Source: CAXBNB01 sp049115735 (GTDB lineage Bacteria; Bacteroidota; Bacteroidia; Cytophagales; Cyclobacteriaceae). From it: 64,000 nt of DNA. The DNA lies in NCBI GenBank assembly GCA_049115735.1, contig JAGDZP010000034.1, positions 1-64,000 on the forward strand. The letters run 5' to 3'. The position numbers and the translations under genes are program-made. A model generated the notes under the pieces. That model did no database searches. It saw only the letters and a list, made by a program, of their open reading frames with translations, and had not been told where the DNA came from. This document shows positions 36,497 to 45,900 of this stretch, piece by piece (positions within the stretch are counted from its first letter, which is position 1; each line of letters begins with the position of its first letter).

Positions 36497-37867
36497 CTAG
36501 TGGGTACCTGCTGCTCCCAACTTCCCCTTGTTTAATAAATTGAAACAATTGACCAAGCCCCTGTAGTTGTGATAGGCGACTTTCCAGGCTTGTCCCTTCA
36601 TTCTTTCTTTGGCACCTAGGTGCGTATCAGTTCCGTATGAATACCAACCTCCATAAGTTCTGTCTCTGATATGATTTTTGATATAATCCCATTGCTTCGA
36701 AAAGAGACTATCATAGCCATCATTAGGATAGTGGTCGTGCAGGAGTAGCAGTGTATTGAGCGTCTCTGCTTGTTCCCACCAGTTTTTTGTGTTTTTTACA
36801 ATTTCAGGTGCCCCATCAAGATCAAAATAATAGCCCTCGTCAAAAATTCCTCCGTTCAGTTCATCCCACCCAAATTTCAAAGTATTGTCCGCCAACATTC
36901 GCGCTTTGTCAATGGCCATTTTTTCATCCAGGCCAAGTGCTACTGCTGCTTCCAATAGCAAATAGGTCGTCTCTATGTCATGCCCAAAAGAAATATGGTT
37001 TAATCGCATGTGCCGCTCTTGCTCTTCCCTGCTCAAATGACGGAAATCCACTGGCGTCCAGTCTCGATGAAAATACAAAGACATGTACTCCTTGTCTCCT
37101 ATTATCTTATCGTACAGTATATCGTAGAGTTCCTGCAACCTCTTTTTCACCAACTCATCTTTGGATATCAGATAGAGCGAAGTAAATGCCTCCAGCAGGT
37201 GAATGGTTGGGTTTTGGTCTTTGTAAGCCAGAGAGGAAGTACTGGCAATGGTATCACTTCTCATGACAGCCTGCCCGTTTCTGAGCATTTGAGAGAAATA
37301 TCCTCCATGGACGGAATCATGACTATATTTTTCCAGCCAGTTGAAAGTGGCCAAGGCCAATTCTTTGGATTTTTCATCCTTACTGGCTTCATAGTAGGCA
37401 CTCAAGGCATAAATGGCAAATGAATTTCCATAGGCTGTTTTGAGCTCCTCAGGGTCTAAAGGCTGACCTTCCTGAGTTGTAAATTGATAGTAGCCACCAT
37501 ATTCCTCATCCCAAAAATTCTCCAGGAAACGAAAGCCATGAGTGGCATAGTCTAAATAATCAGAATCATTGGAATTGAGGAAGTGAGTAGCGGTGGTCCA
37601 CACATGCCTCGTCTGGGACACGATCATTTTATTCTGAGCTTCCAGTACCTCAAATTGAGCATCGAAGTTGGTGAGGTAGCCTCCGTAAACTGAATCGATA
37701 CAGCGTGGATACCAATTGGCAAGGACATTGTTCTCCAATTCATCCTGTATTTCCACACGCAATACTTCCATGGGATCAGCCTCCGGCTTTGTCTTATTTT
37801 GACAGGCAATGAAAAATGAAACACAGACAATTAATGAGAAGAAGCAAGTTTTACCTGGGGAAGACAT
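36497..37867 (-). CDS. AGE-family epimerase lipoprotein (cellobiose/mannobiose 2-epimerase-like)
   Basis: A 456-residue (alpha/alpha)6-barrel sugar epimerase exported as a lipoprotein: the ATG at 37867 gives a signal ending FFIAC, whereas the open frame begins at a TTG. Seen: QTRHVWTTATHFL, NSFAIYALSAYYEAS, SFGHDIETTYLLLEAA and NWWEQAETLNTLLLL, which contain the Arg/His residues of the N-acylglucosamine 2-epimerase/cellobiose 2-epimerase active site. Cellobiose 2-epimerases are normally cytoplasmic, so the lipid anchor points to periplasmic or surface work. It is convergent with the DUF2723 gene. Confidence 0.85.
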   Translation of the reverse strand: MSSPGKTCFFSLIVCVSFFIACQNKTKPEADPMEVLRVEIQDELENNVLANWYPRCIDSVYGGYLTNFDAQFEVLEAQNKMIVSQTRHVWTTATHFLNSNDSDYLDYATHGFRFLENFWDEEYGGYYQFTTQEGQPLDPEELKTAYGNSFAIYALSAYYEASKDEKSKELALATFNWLEKYSHDSVHGGYFSQMLRNGQAVMRSDTIASTSSLAYKDQNPTIHLLEAFTSLYLISKDELVKKRLQELYDILYDKIIGDKEYMSLYFHRDWTPVDFRHLSREEQERHMRLNHISFGHDIETTYLLLEAAVALGLDEKMAIDKARMLADNTLKFGWDELNGGIFDEGYYFDLDGAPEIVKNTKNWWEQAETLNTLLLLHDHYPNDGYDSLFSKQWDYIKNHIRDRTYGGWYSYGTDTHLGAKERMKGQAWKVAYHNYRGLVNCFNLLNKGKLGAAGTH

Positions 37868-37985
37868 ACTGTAAATATTAACAATTCTTCGCAAGAATTG
37901 CCAATGAAGTCTATGTTATCTTGCCACAATCATAATGTCCTTGCCTATGAGATATCATAGAATAATCTCTTGTCAAGCAACAAAA

Positions 37986-39017
37986 CTATGCTTCACAATC
38001 TATGAGTACATGAATTGAACTATCATCCTCTTTGTTGTCACGCAGCTCGAATGCCTGGGCAACATCACCAAGCTTATATCGGTGTGTAACCATCTCCACG
38101 GTGTTGACCAGACCATCTTTCACCAATTGCAAACCCTCCTGCCAATAACGGCGCATATCCATATCGCTTTTTGGTTCAGTTGAGAAAATATCCACACGCT
38201 TCTTATGCATCTTAAAAAAGTCGAATTCGTCATTGCATGGCCCGATACAACCATACATTACAATCCTGCCACCAAAGGCACAAGCGTTTAGCGCATCGAT
38301 CATACCGTTACCTTCCAGAAGACATGGGATCACCACATCAAATCCATCAGGAAAATCTTTATCAACCACGTCCATAGTTGGAGTATCTTCTGACGGTATT
38401 TGATAGGTATGAGTGGCTCCATATTTTTTTGCCAGCTCCAGGTTCTTTTCATGTAGATCAGTAACAACCAGATTTTTTGGACTGAATAATGCGACCACCT
38501 GCGTCATAACCAGACCACTGACCCCCTGGCCAGTAATCAACACGCTGGTATTGGCTTGGATATTACAAAGTTCGGCTGCATGCAAAATACCCGGTAGCAC
38601 CTCCAAAGAGCTAATTTCTTCGTCCGGGAAGTCGTCAGGTACTACTTTCACATTGAAAGGGCTACAGACTATATACTCTGCAAAAGCACCCCACACGTAG
38701 CGACAGGACACCTTCATCCCGGCTTTCAGGGTATGTACATTCTTACCAACCTTGTCTATCACTCCGGACACCTCATGTCCCAGTCTTGCAGGAAAGGTCA
38801 TAAACTCTGGCTTTCGGATTCCCCTGTAGGTTTCTATATCCGAACCGCAAATACCGACATATTTGATCTTTATCCTGATCTCCTCATCAGAAGGCTCGGG
38901 TATTTCTGCATAGTTGATTGAGATTTCGTGTGGATTATCAAGCACAGCCACTTGCTGGGCATTTGGGTGCTGTTTGTCTACAAAGGACAAATCAGCGATT
39001 TGCATTTTTGAAGCCAT
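37986..39017 (-). CDS. Zinc-dependent medium-chain alcohol/polyol dehydrogenase
   Basis: MDR-superfamily oxidoreductase of 343 residues. Catalytic zinc motif GICGSDIETYRG near residue 57 and GHEVSGVIDKVG near 80; the four-Cys structural zinc loop is absent (CRYVWGAFAEYIVC instead). NAD(P)-binding fold with VLITGQGVSGLVMTQV at about 160-176. Resembles sorbitol/threonine dehydrogenase relatives; substrate unknown, possibly a sugar alcohol given the neighbouring epimerase. The gap to the epimerase gene is 118 bp on the same strand. Confidence 0.85.
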   Translation of the reverse strand: MASKMQIADLSFVDKQHPNAQQVAVLDNPHEISINYAEIPEPSDEEIRIKIKYVGICGSDIETYRGIRKPEFMTFPARLGHEVSGVIDKVGKNVHTLKAGMKVSCRYVWGAFAEYIVCSPFNVKVVPDDFPDEEISSLEVLPGILHAAELCNIQANTSVLITGQGVSGLVMTQVVALFSPKNLVVTDLHEKNLELAKKYGATHTYQIPSEDTPTMDVVDKDFPDGFDVVIPCLLEGNGMIDALNACAFGGRIVMYGCIGPCNDEFDFFKMHKKRVDIFSTEPKSDMDMRRYWQEGLQLVKDGLVNTVEMVTHRYKLGDVAQAFELRDNKEDDSSIHVLIDCEA

Positions 39018-39227
39018 GTCTATTAAATTTTTCTAAAGAAGGTTTACATAGGCCTATGTCAGCCAAACTGTTCTGTACTATTATCCAATAGTAAAACTAT
39101 TGAAGATATCTCACAAAACAGATGATGAAAAACATCTGGAGTGATATTGCACCTCAGTTTTGAATGATTCAAAAATTTCAACCTATAGATTACTTACCAG
39201 TCGAAGAGATTCAGGAGGTGATGGATA

Positions 39228-39309
39228 GATGCTGAAACAAATTCAGCATGACTTAAAAAAACGCCAATTGAAATAGAAACCAGGGTCACCATGAACTGGT
39301 TTCAGGGTC
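39228..39309. repeat. Inverted pair of REP-like palindromes, copies 3 and 4
   Basis: Copy 3: ATGCTGAA (39229-39236), ACAAA, TTCAGCAT (39242-39249), a perfect 8-5-8 hairpin. Copy 4: ACCATGAA (39288-39295), CTGGT, TTCAGGGT (39301-39308), with two mismatches in the stem and opposite orientation. Two facing copies about 60 bp apart resemble the paired BIME arrangement of REP elements mobilised by RAYT transposases. Confidence 0.75.
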
Positions 39310-39449
39310 TAATTGTAATGCGCCAAAATTCCTTTCTATTTTTTAGAAATCAATGAGTAGTACTATTGATATCATAGCGCAGAGTCATGACATCATTAAG
39401 AAAATCCAGTTACCCCTAGCATTAATTCAATCCTATCAAAAAACATAAA

Positions 39450-39535
39450 ATACGCTTTATGGGGTATTGCACCATTGGCATAGAAATCATACTTTTAAGC
39501 AAGTTATGTTTTTTGGTATACGCATTTAAGCGTAT
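39450..39535. promoter_or_regulatory. Two similar 18-bp palindromes upstream of the LuxR-type gene
   Basis: ATACGC-6-GGGTAT at 39450-39467 and ATACGC-6-GCGTAT at 39518-39535, 68 bp apart start to start. The second is a perfect inverted repeat, the first has one mismatch. They lie 105 and 37 bp before the LuxR-type ATG. Size and symmetry are those of a site for a dimeric LuxR-type HTH, so autoregulation of the cassette is likely. Confidence 0.6.
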
Positions 39536-39571
39536 TCTAATATCACAAGCCACAAATTTAAATACCAGCTA

Positions 39572-39802
39572 ATGCCACTTATACCATCTGAAACTGATCA
39601 GAATAAGTTTTCCGATCAATTTACACCTCGTGAAACAGAAGTGATAGAACACTTTGCCGAAGGCTATAGCTCAGCATCAACTGCTATAAAGCTTAACATC
39701 TCTGAAGGAACAGTTAGGGCACATAGAAAAAATATATTACAAAAATCCGGATGTAGGAACATAACACATGCAGTGGCATTATGGGCCAGGGAAATCCATT
39801 GA
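39572..39802 (+). CDS. Stand-alone LuxR-type HTH protein
   Basis: A 76-residue protein that is almost only a GerE/LuxR DNA-binding domain: FTPRETEVIEHFAEGYSSAS, then IKLNISEGTVRAHRKNILQKSG (recognition helix) and ITHAVALWAREIH. There is no receiver, PAS or autoinducer domain and no space for one upstream. It sits 53 bp before the S74 tail-fibre-like gene on the same strand and behind two palindromes, so it is the probable regulator of the surface-protein cassette. Confidence 0.85.
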   Translation: MPLIPSETDQNKFSDQFTPRETEVIEHFAEGYSSASTAIKLNISEGTVRAHRKNILQKSGCRNITHAVALWAREIH

Positions 39803-39855
39803 AATACGAAACTAGAATATAGAAACAGAACATTAAATCTAAAAACCTCTAAGCA

Positions 39856-42800
39856 ATGAAGAACAATTACCAAATCCTTACTTTTTTCTTAGCAATCGCT
39901 GTATTAGCGGCTATGCTACCAGTACAGTTAAGCGCACAAGACAATGATGGAAAGATTACTTTCCAGGGTGTCTTATATGAAGCCGGTGATCCGGTAACAG
40001 ACACCAAACAGATGGTTTTCTCTATAGCCGCAGTTAGCTGGACAGAGACCCATACAGTGAATGTAGTCAATGGACTCTATAGTGTGGTACTGGGTGAAAA
40101 CACTCCTTTTCCTGAGGATTTGTTTGCCACATCAAATTCTGCACTACTTGGTATTAGTGTCACAGGAAGTGCTCTCCCACCTGTGGAGATTCACGCACCA
40201 TTTATCAATAAAGCCATTGTGACCAGAAACATGCCGGATCAAATCGATCGTGTATTCGATGAGGATGCCGATGAACACAGTACTTTGATAGTTACGGCAA
40301 GTGGCACAGGTGCAGGACAGAATTCAGCATTAGAGGCTGTGTCTGAAACTACTGATAGAAATACAGGCATTGAGGGATTCGCTATTTCAGGCGATGGAAA
40401 TGCACAAAGACAAACAGGCTTGTATGGACAATCACAAGGTACTGGCTCGGGAAATCATCGTGGTGTAGTTGGTGTAGCACTTGGAGGAAGCGGCAAATAC
40501 AATAAAGGTATATGGGGTTATGCACAAGGAGCAGGTAATGGTGATACTGGTCAGAATTTTGGTGAAGGCAGTATCAACTTTGGTGTCGAAGGAAATGCTA
40601 CCGGTAATTCATGGAACAATACGGGTATAGAAGGATCCAATTTTGGAGAAGCCGGGCAATGGAATTTTGGTATTCATGGTATATCTAAAGCAGGTACTGG
40701 GACCAGTGTGGAAAATCATGGAGTTGCCGGTAGGGCCTATGGACCGGGTATCAACTATGGGGTATATGGTCATGCAGGGCAGGGAGCCGAGAACTGGGCC
40801 GGATGGTTTGAAGGAGATGTAAAGGTGGCTGGAAACCTGGATATGGATGGAAGCTTTGATGTTGAAGAAATTTCGGCTTCAACAGTGACTGTAAGAAATG
40901 CATCAGGAGAAGTAAAAGGAGAACTCAGTGTCTATCCACCTAATAACGCAGGTTCTGTGGTTCTTTATGGCGATAACAATGAACGCAATGTAATCTTGGG
41001 TTCATCGAGCGGTGGAAATAGAGGCTTTCTCGGACTTTATGATCCAGAGGGAAATGGTGGTGTAATACTCAACACCTCCGAGGATGGTTCTGGAAATATT
41101 TATACCTACGGAAACAACCAGCATCGCACTGGTCAGTTTGGAGGATTTTCAGGAAATGGTTTTTGGAAAATATCTGATCCAAATGAAGATGGTACCAATA
41201 CGGATTATGCAATAGCTGCTGGTTTTTGGGCCGGAGAACCTGAATTCATTATGGAACGTGCTCAAGGGGAACAAGGAGTGAAAATGAGAATAAATGCAGC
41301 CCCTGAGGGGGATGACCCTGATGGTTGGAGTGGTAAAATGACCCTCTATGGGAACAACTCTTTAAATGTTCAGTTAGGCGGCAAACACTGGGAAAACAAC
41401 AACCTTCCATTCCTGAATTTTCGGGGTACGGGTGAAGAGAGTCTGGTTTGGATGGATGTGAGCCAGGATACTAACACTGGAGCAGAATGGGGAAATGTGA
41501 ATTTTTCCAATACTGATGGAGCAAATACGAATGTGAGTGCTGATGGTATTGATCTCAATGGACCCAATGGTGAGCATTTTAGGTTGGATTACAATGGGCT
41601 TGGCAATAATACTCGATTTTCTAGTCTGGAAGTGCACAATGGCAATGATAACGGTGAGGTGGTAAGCGCAGGGCAACATGGACCTAATGGCAATTTTGGC
41701 TTTATGAATATTAGAGGAAATAATAAAGACTTGGTAAGTTTAAATGCTGACTATGACGGAGATAGAAATACTGAATGGGGAAGTATTAACCTGCAAGGAC
41801 AAAATTCTCCAAATTTTAGAGTTAGCGCCAAACATTGGGAGGATAACAATAACGGAGCAGAGCTACCCTATCTAGCAATGAACGGTCTTTACACTCAAAA
41901 TGATGGAGAAAATGATTACCACCCTGATTTGGTTTGGATGGACGTAAGCCAAGACACCAATACAACTAGGGAGTGGGGTGGCATAAATTTCAGCAGTTCA
42001 GATGGCTCTAATTTTGGCATTGATGCCTATGGGTTTTCAGGTCTTAGCAATTCTTTGGAGGCAAAAGAAATAATTACTTTAAAACAACAATCTAACCCTC
42101 ACAACAATTCCTTTGAGGTCTATAATAACGGAGATGCTTCCTACATGAACCTTAACAACTCAAACAATGAAAACTCTATTTCTTTGGATGGGGATGCAGG
42201 TAGTATTGATGCCAAAGGAAGTATCAGTAACCCAAGAGTTGAACTGCAAAGAAATTGGGGCAATGATGGTCAAGGAGCCGTGATAGTAAAAGATGCAAAC
42301 GACAATTGGATGATCCAAGCCAGCGCTAACGACGATGGCGCCTCTAATTATAATGGTACCGTTACGGTATTCAATAGTCAAAACGGATTCCTCGCAGAAA
42401 TGGGTGGTAGCGGATATTTCAGCATTCACGATTCGGACACACAAACTGACGTCATCAGCTTAAATAACAATGGTGACATTTATGCTTCCACTTCTGTATC
42501 TACTGACGGTGAGATGTTCGCTGATGCTTTCAACCTTCACTCTGATGGACGATTAAAAAAAGACGTCAAAAATCTAGACAACTCACTAGGTAACATTCAA
42601 AAGCTTAGAGGTGTGAGCTATACATGGAAGGACAAAAAGAAAAGCCAAAAGAATCAGATTGGTGTAATAGCCCAAGAAGTTGAGGAAATTTATCCGGAAT
42701 TCGTACATACTGATAAGGACGGCATGAAATCTGTCAATTACGCCCAGATGACGGCCGTGCTTATAGAAGCCGTGAAAGAACTAACCGCTAAGGTCACGTC

Positions 42801-42933
42801 TTTGGAATCTGAAAACTCAGATCTGAAAACCTCCATGAAGAAGTTGTCGCTATTGGAATCGAAAATAAATCTGCTAGAAAAACTATTGATCAATAAGCCG
42901 GTTGATGCGAGCACTACAACCGCCAAGAAGTAA
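39856..42933 (+). CDS. Tail-fibre-like surface protein with S74 intramolecular chaperone
   Basis: A 1025-residue secreted protein. Signal peptide to about residue 28 (QLSAQ). The middle is built from Gly/Asn-rich repeats, with near-copies of VSQDTNTGAEWGNVNFSNTDG at about 535, 640 and 695, typical of trimeric beta-helix fibres. From Ser896 the sequence SDGRLKKDVKNLDNSLG starts a peptidase S74 domain (chaperone of endosialidase), which in phage tail spikes folds the trimer and then cuts itself off before this Ser. A coiled coil (LTAKVTSLESENSDLKTSMK, about 975-1010) closes the protein. It has no T9SS sorting domain. Cell-surface fibre is inferred; 33 bp precede the adhesin gene, so they form an operon. 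Confidence 0.85.
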   Translation: MKNNYQILTFFLAIAVLAAMLPVQLSAQDNDGKITFQGVLYEAGDPVTDTKQMVFSIAAVSWTETHTVNVVNGLYSVVLGENTPFPEDLFATSNSALLGISVTGSALPPVEIHAPFINKAIVTRNMPDQIDRVFDEDADEHSTLIVTASGTGAGQNSALEAVSETTDRNTGIEGFAISGDGNAQRQTGLYGQSQGTGSGNHRGVVGVALGGSGKYNKGIWGYAQGAGNGDTGQNFGEGSINFGVEGNATGNSWNNTGIEGSNFGEAGQWNFGIHGISKAGTGTSVENHGVAGRAYGPGINYGVYGHAGQGAENWAGWFEGDVKVAGNLDMDGSFDVEEISASTVTVRNASGEVKGELSVYPPNNAGSVVLYGDNNERNVILGSSSGGNRGFLGLYDPEGNGGVILNTSEDGSGNIYTYGNNQHRTGQFGGFSGNGFWKISDPNEDGTNTDYAIAAGFWAGEPEFIMERAQGEQGVKMRINAAPEGDDPDGWSGKMTLYGNNSLNVQLGGKHWENNNLPFLNFRGTGEESLVWMDVSQDTNTGAEWGNVNFSNTDGANTNVSADGIDLNGPNGEHFRLDYNGLGNNTRFSSLEVHNGNDNGEVVSAGQHGPNGNFGFMNIRGNNKDLVSLNADYDGDRNTEWGSINLQGQNSPNFRVSAKHWEDNNNGAELPYLAMNGLYTQNDGENDYHPDLVWMDVSQDTNTTREWGGINFSSSDGSNFGIDAYGFSGLSNSLEAKEIITLKQQSNPHNNSFEVYNNGDASYMNLNNSNNENSISLDGDAGSIDAKGSISNPRVELQRNWGNDGQGAVIVKDANDNWMIQASANDDGASNYNGTVTVFNSQNGFLAEMGGSGYFSIHDSDTQTDVISLNNNGDIYASTSVSTDGEMFADAFNLHSDGRLKKDVKNLDNSLGNIQKLRGVSYTWKDKKKSQKNQIGVIAQEVEEIYPEFVHTDKDGMKSVNYAQMTAVLIEAVKELTAKVTSLESENSDLKTSMKKLSLLESKINLLEKLLINKPVDASTTTAKK

Positions 42934-42966
42934 GCAATTATTTGTCAACTTTTAAATCTTAAGAAG

Positions 42967-45900
42967 ATGAGAAAAATTGTTTATTACATATTGATCCTGA
43001 TGTGCTTACCCCTGGCGCGATCACTCGCCCAAACGGAGCAGATCAGAAGCGGTACCTCACAGGGTGCCGGATGGAAATCGGCGGGCCCTTATACTACCTT
43101 CGGAGTAGCCGGTCAGAGTAGCATAGCAACGCAGGTTGGCGGAGGAGAATACAATGGAAGTGTTGGATTTGTATTTTCACCAGTAATCCCGGAGGTAAAT
43201 GAGCCTCCTTTAGCTATTGGAACTCCTGACAGACTCTTTTACCAAGTGGGGGATGTTTATACATTGGAAGCCTTCGATCCAGAAGGAGAACAATTAATCT
43301 ATGAGATTGTTGATCAAACTCAATTTGGATCAGTGGTTGTAAATGTATCGGATGAATCTGAAGTAAGCTTTGTGCCAAACGTAGGCCTCACCCCCGGGGA
43401 GTTATATCATGATTCATTTACTTTCAAAGTAACGGAGGATACAGAAAACGGGCTTTCATCTGAAACGGCATTGATTCAGTTCAGTTTTATTTTATCAGAT
43501 AAACCACACGAAATTGTAAGTCTGACAAAAACCGGAGCAGATTTTGAATTGGTTTGGGACGATTCTTTTGTGAACAATGCATACAACGTACAACTTGAAT
43601 ATTATGATGTAGAAACTAGTTCGTTTATAAGTGCTGCTTCTGCAACTGTGGACAATACATTATATAATGTAGCAGACAGTAATACACTAGACTACACCTT
43701 AAGTGTTGATCCAAATCCACATCCCTACTTATTTAATGGCGATAGGGTTTTCATAACTTTGGAAATAACCAGTGAAGGTGGCTTCTCTGACGCAGAAGCT
43801 TACGTGTTGGATAACACTGATCCGGCAGAACCAAAAGTACTTGCTAGTTCGGATGGTCTATTCTTTGCCTTTGGAAGCGAGCAAACAGTACCCGAAAACA
43901 ATGAAGTAACACTTCAAATGTCAGCAGTGGAGCTTGGAGAATTTGATGTATCTCAAGCTACAATTCAATTGTTATCAACTCCTGTAAATGGCACACTGAC
44001 ACAGCCAGTACTGGTGAAGGTTACGGATAATTTATTGACTTGGGAGTCCACTTATACTTCCACAGGAGATATAGGGGGGTTGGAAGAAATAGAATTCAGT
44101 ATTTTTCACCCTGCGAGAGATGTGACTGAAAGTTCATCTGCTTCAGTAGACGTAATTGCAGTTAACGATCCTCCATCCCTTGCTGAAATATTTGATCAAC
44201 AAATGGTGGAAGACGGTTCATTGGATGTAACACTTAATGCTTATGATCCCGACAGTGAATTACATTATTCTGCAGTTGGTCATAGTAATGCAGACAAAGT
44301 GAACTTATCCTTTGATGGTAATATATTGACTATAGACCCCATAGCAAATTACTCTGGGCTAGTATCAATAAGTGCTGTTGTAAATGAAAGTGGAAACAAT
44401 GAAGGTGACAATGAAAACGACAACCTTTCGGACTCTCAACTATTCTGGGTAGAAATAATAGCTCAAAATGACAGCCCAGTGCTGGAGCCTGTTGAAAATG
44501 AATCTGCGAACGAGGATGAAACTGTGCAGATACTTCTATCGGCCTCAGACGAAGATGATAATGTGTTGATATTTGACTATCTGGCATCAGTTAGCGACCC
44601 ATCTATAGCGGATGTTGAAATAATAGGTAGTGAACTATCAGTGATACCTGTTGATAATGCAAGTGGGTTGGTAACTGTAACCGTATCGGCAGATGATCGA
44701 TCTGGCAGTGATAATTCAGAATCATCTCCAATTGAATTCACAGTAGATTTCAACCCTGTAAATGACAGACCTGAAATTATCCAGGAATTAAGTGATCAGG
44801 TGCTGGTGGAAAACTTTCCAGGATATGAAATTGATTTGTCGGCCTACTTTGATGATGTTGAAACAGCTGTTACTGATCTTGATTTCTCTGTAAGTGGAAA
44901 TACCGATGTATTGATCTCATTTACAAACGCAACGATGAATGTAACCACAACCGCTGAGTATTTTGGTCAGGAAACGGTTACCATCACCGCTTCCGATGGC
45001 AGCCTGGAAGCTTCCATGGAAGTAGAGTTTAAAGTGAATGAATTGGGTGCCAACATCATCGTAGCAAATCCTATCAACGACTTCATGCTCAATGAGGATT
45101 TTGATACTTTTGAGATAGACGTGTCGGATGTATTTCAAGACAGCAATGATGTGAATGCAATATTCGATTATGAATTATCAGGAAATAATTTCGTGATCAC
45201 ATCCGTGGATGATGTCAATGAAAAATTGACCATTAGTAGTGCCGAAAACGTATCCGAGGATGAAACACTAATACTCGTAGGAACAACTGGCGATCAGGCT
45301 TCATTTGTAGAATTTGATTTGCTTCTCACGAGTGTAAATGATGCTCCAATTTTAGATGAGATCGAAAACGAATCTATCTTCGAAGATGGCGAGCTAGCCA
45401 ATTTGCTCCTGGAAACTAGTGATGTTGATCACACTATTGATCAACTAGATGTGTCAGCTGTTTCGAATAACCAAGAAGTGATCAGAGATGAAGACATAAG
45501 CATAAATTTTGTGGATGGATTTTATTACCTGAGCACAGCGCCATTGGCCAATGTCAGTGGAACTGCAGACATTACTATAATGGTGACAGATGGAGATCTT
45601 GATGCAGAGCAAACATTCGTACTGAGTATATTAAGCGTAAATGATGAGCCAACGGTTCTGAACGTGACGCTGGCAGATGGCATTGAAGACGTGGAATACT
45701 CAGCAGATATATCTACCTTATTTGAAGATATTGATGAGGATGTTTTGACTTACGAAATCGCTAACCTACCCGACTGGCTGACACAATCAGGAGCGTCAAT
45801 ATCAGGCACGCCGGAAAATGGTGATACCGGAGAAATTGCTCTTCAAATTGTAGCTTCAGATGGTAACGGAGGAAGTGTCCAGGAATCATTTGACTTCAGT

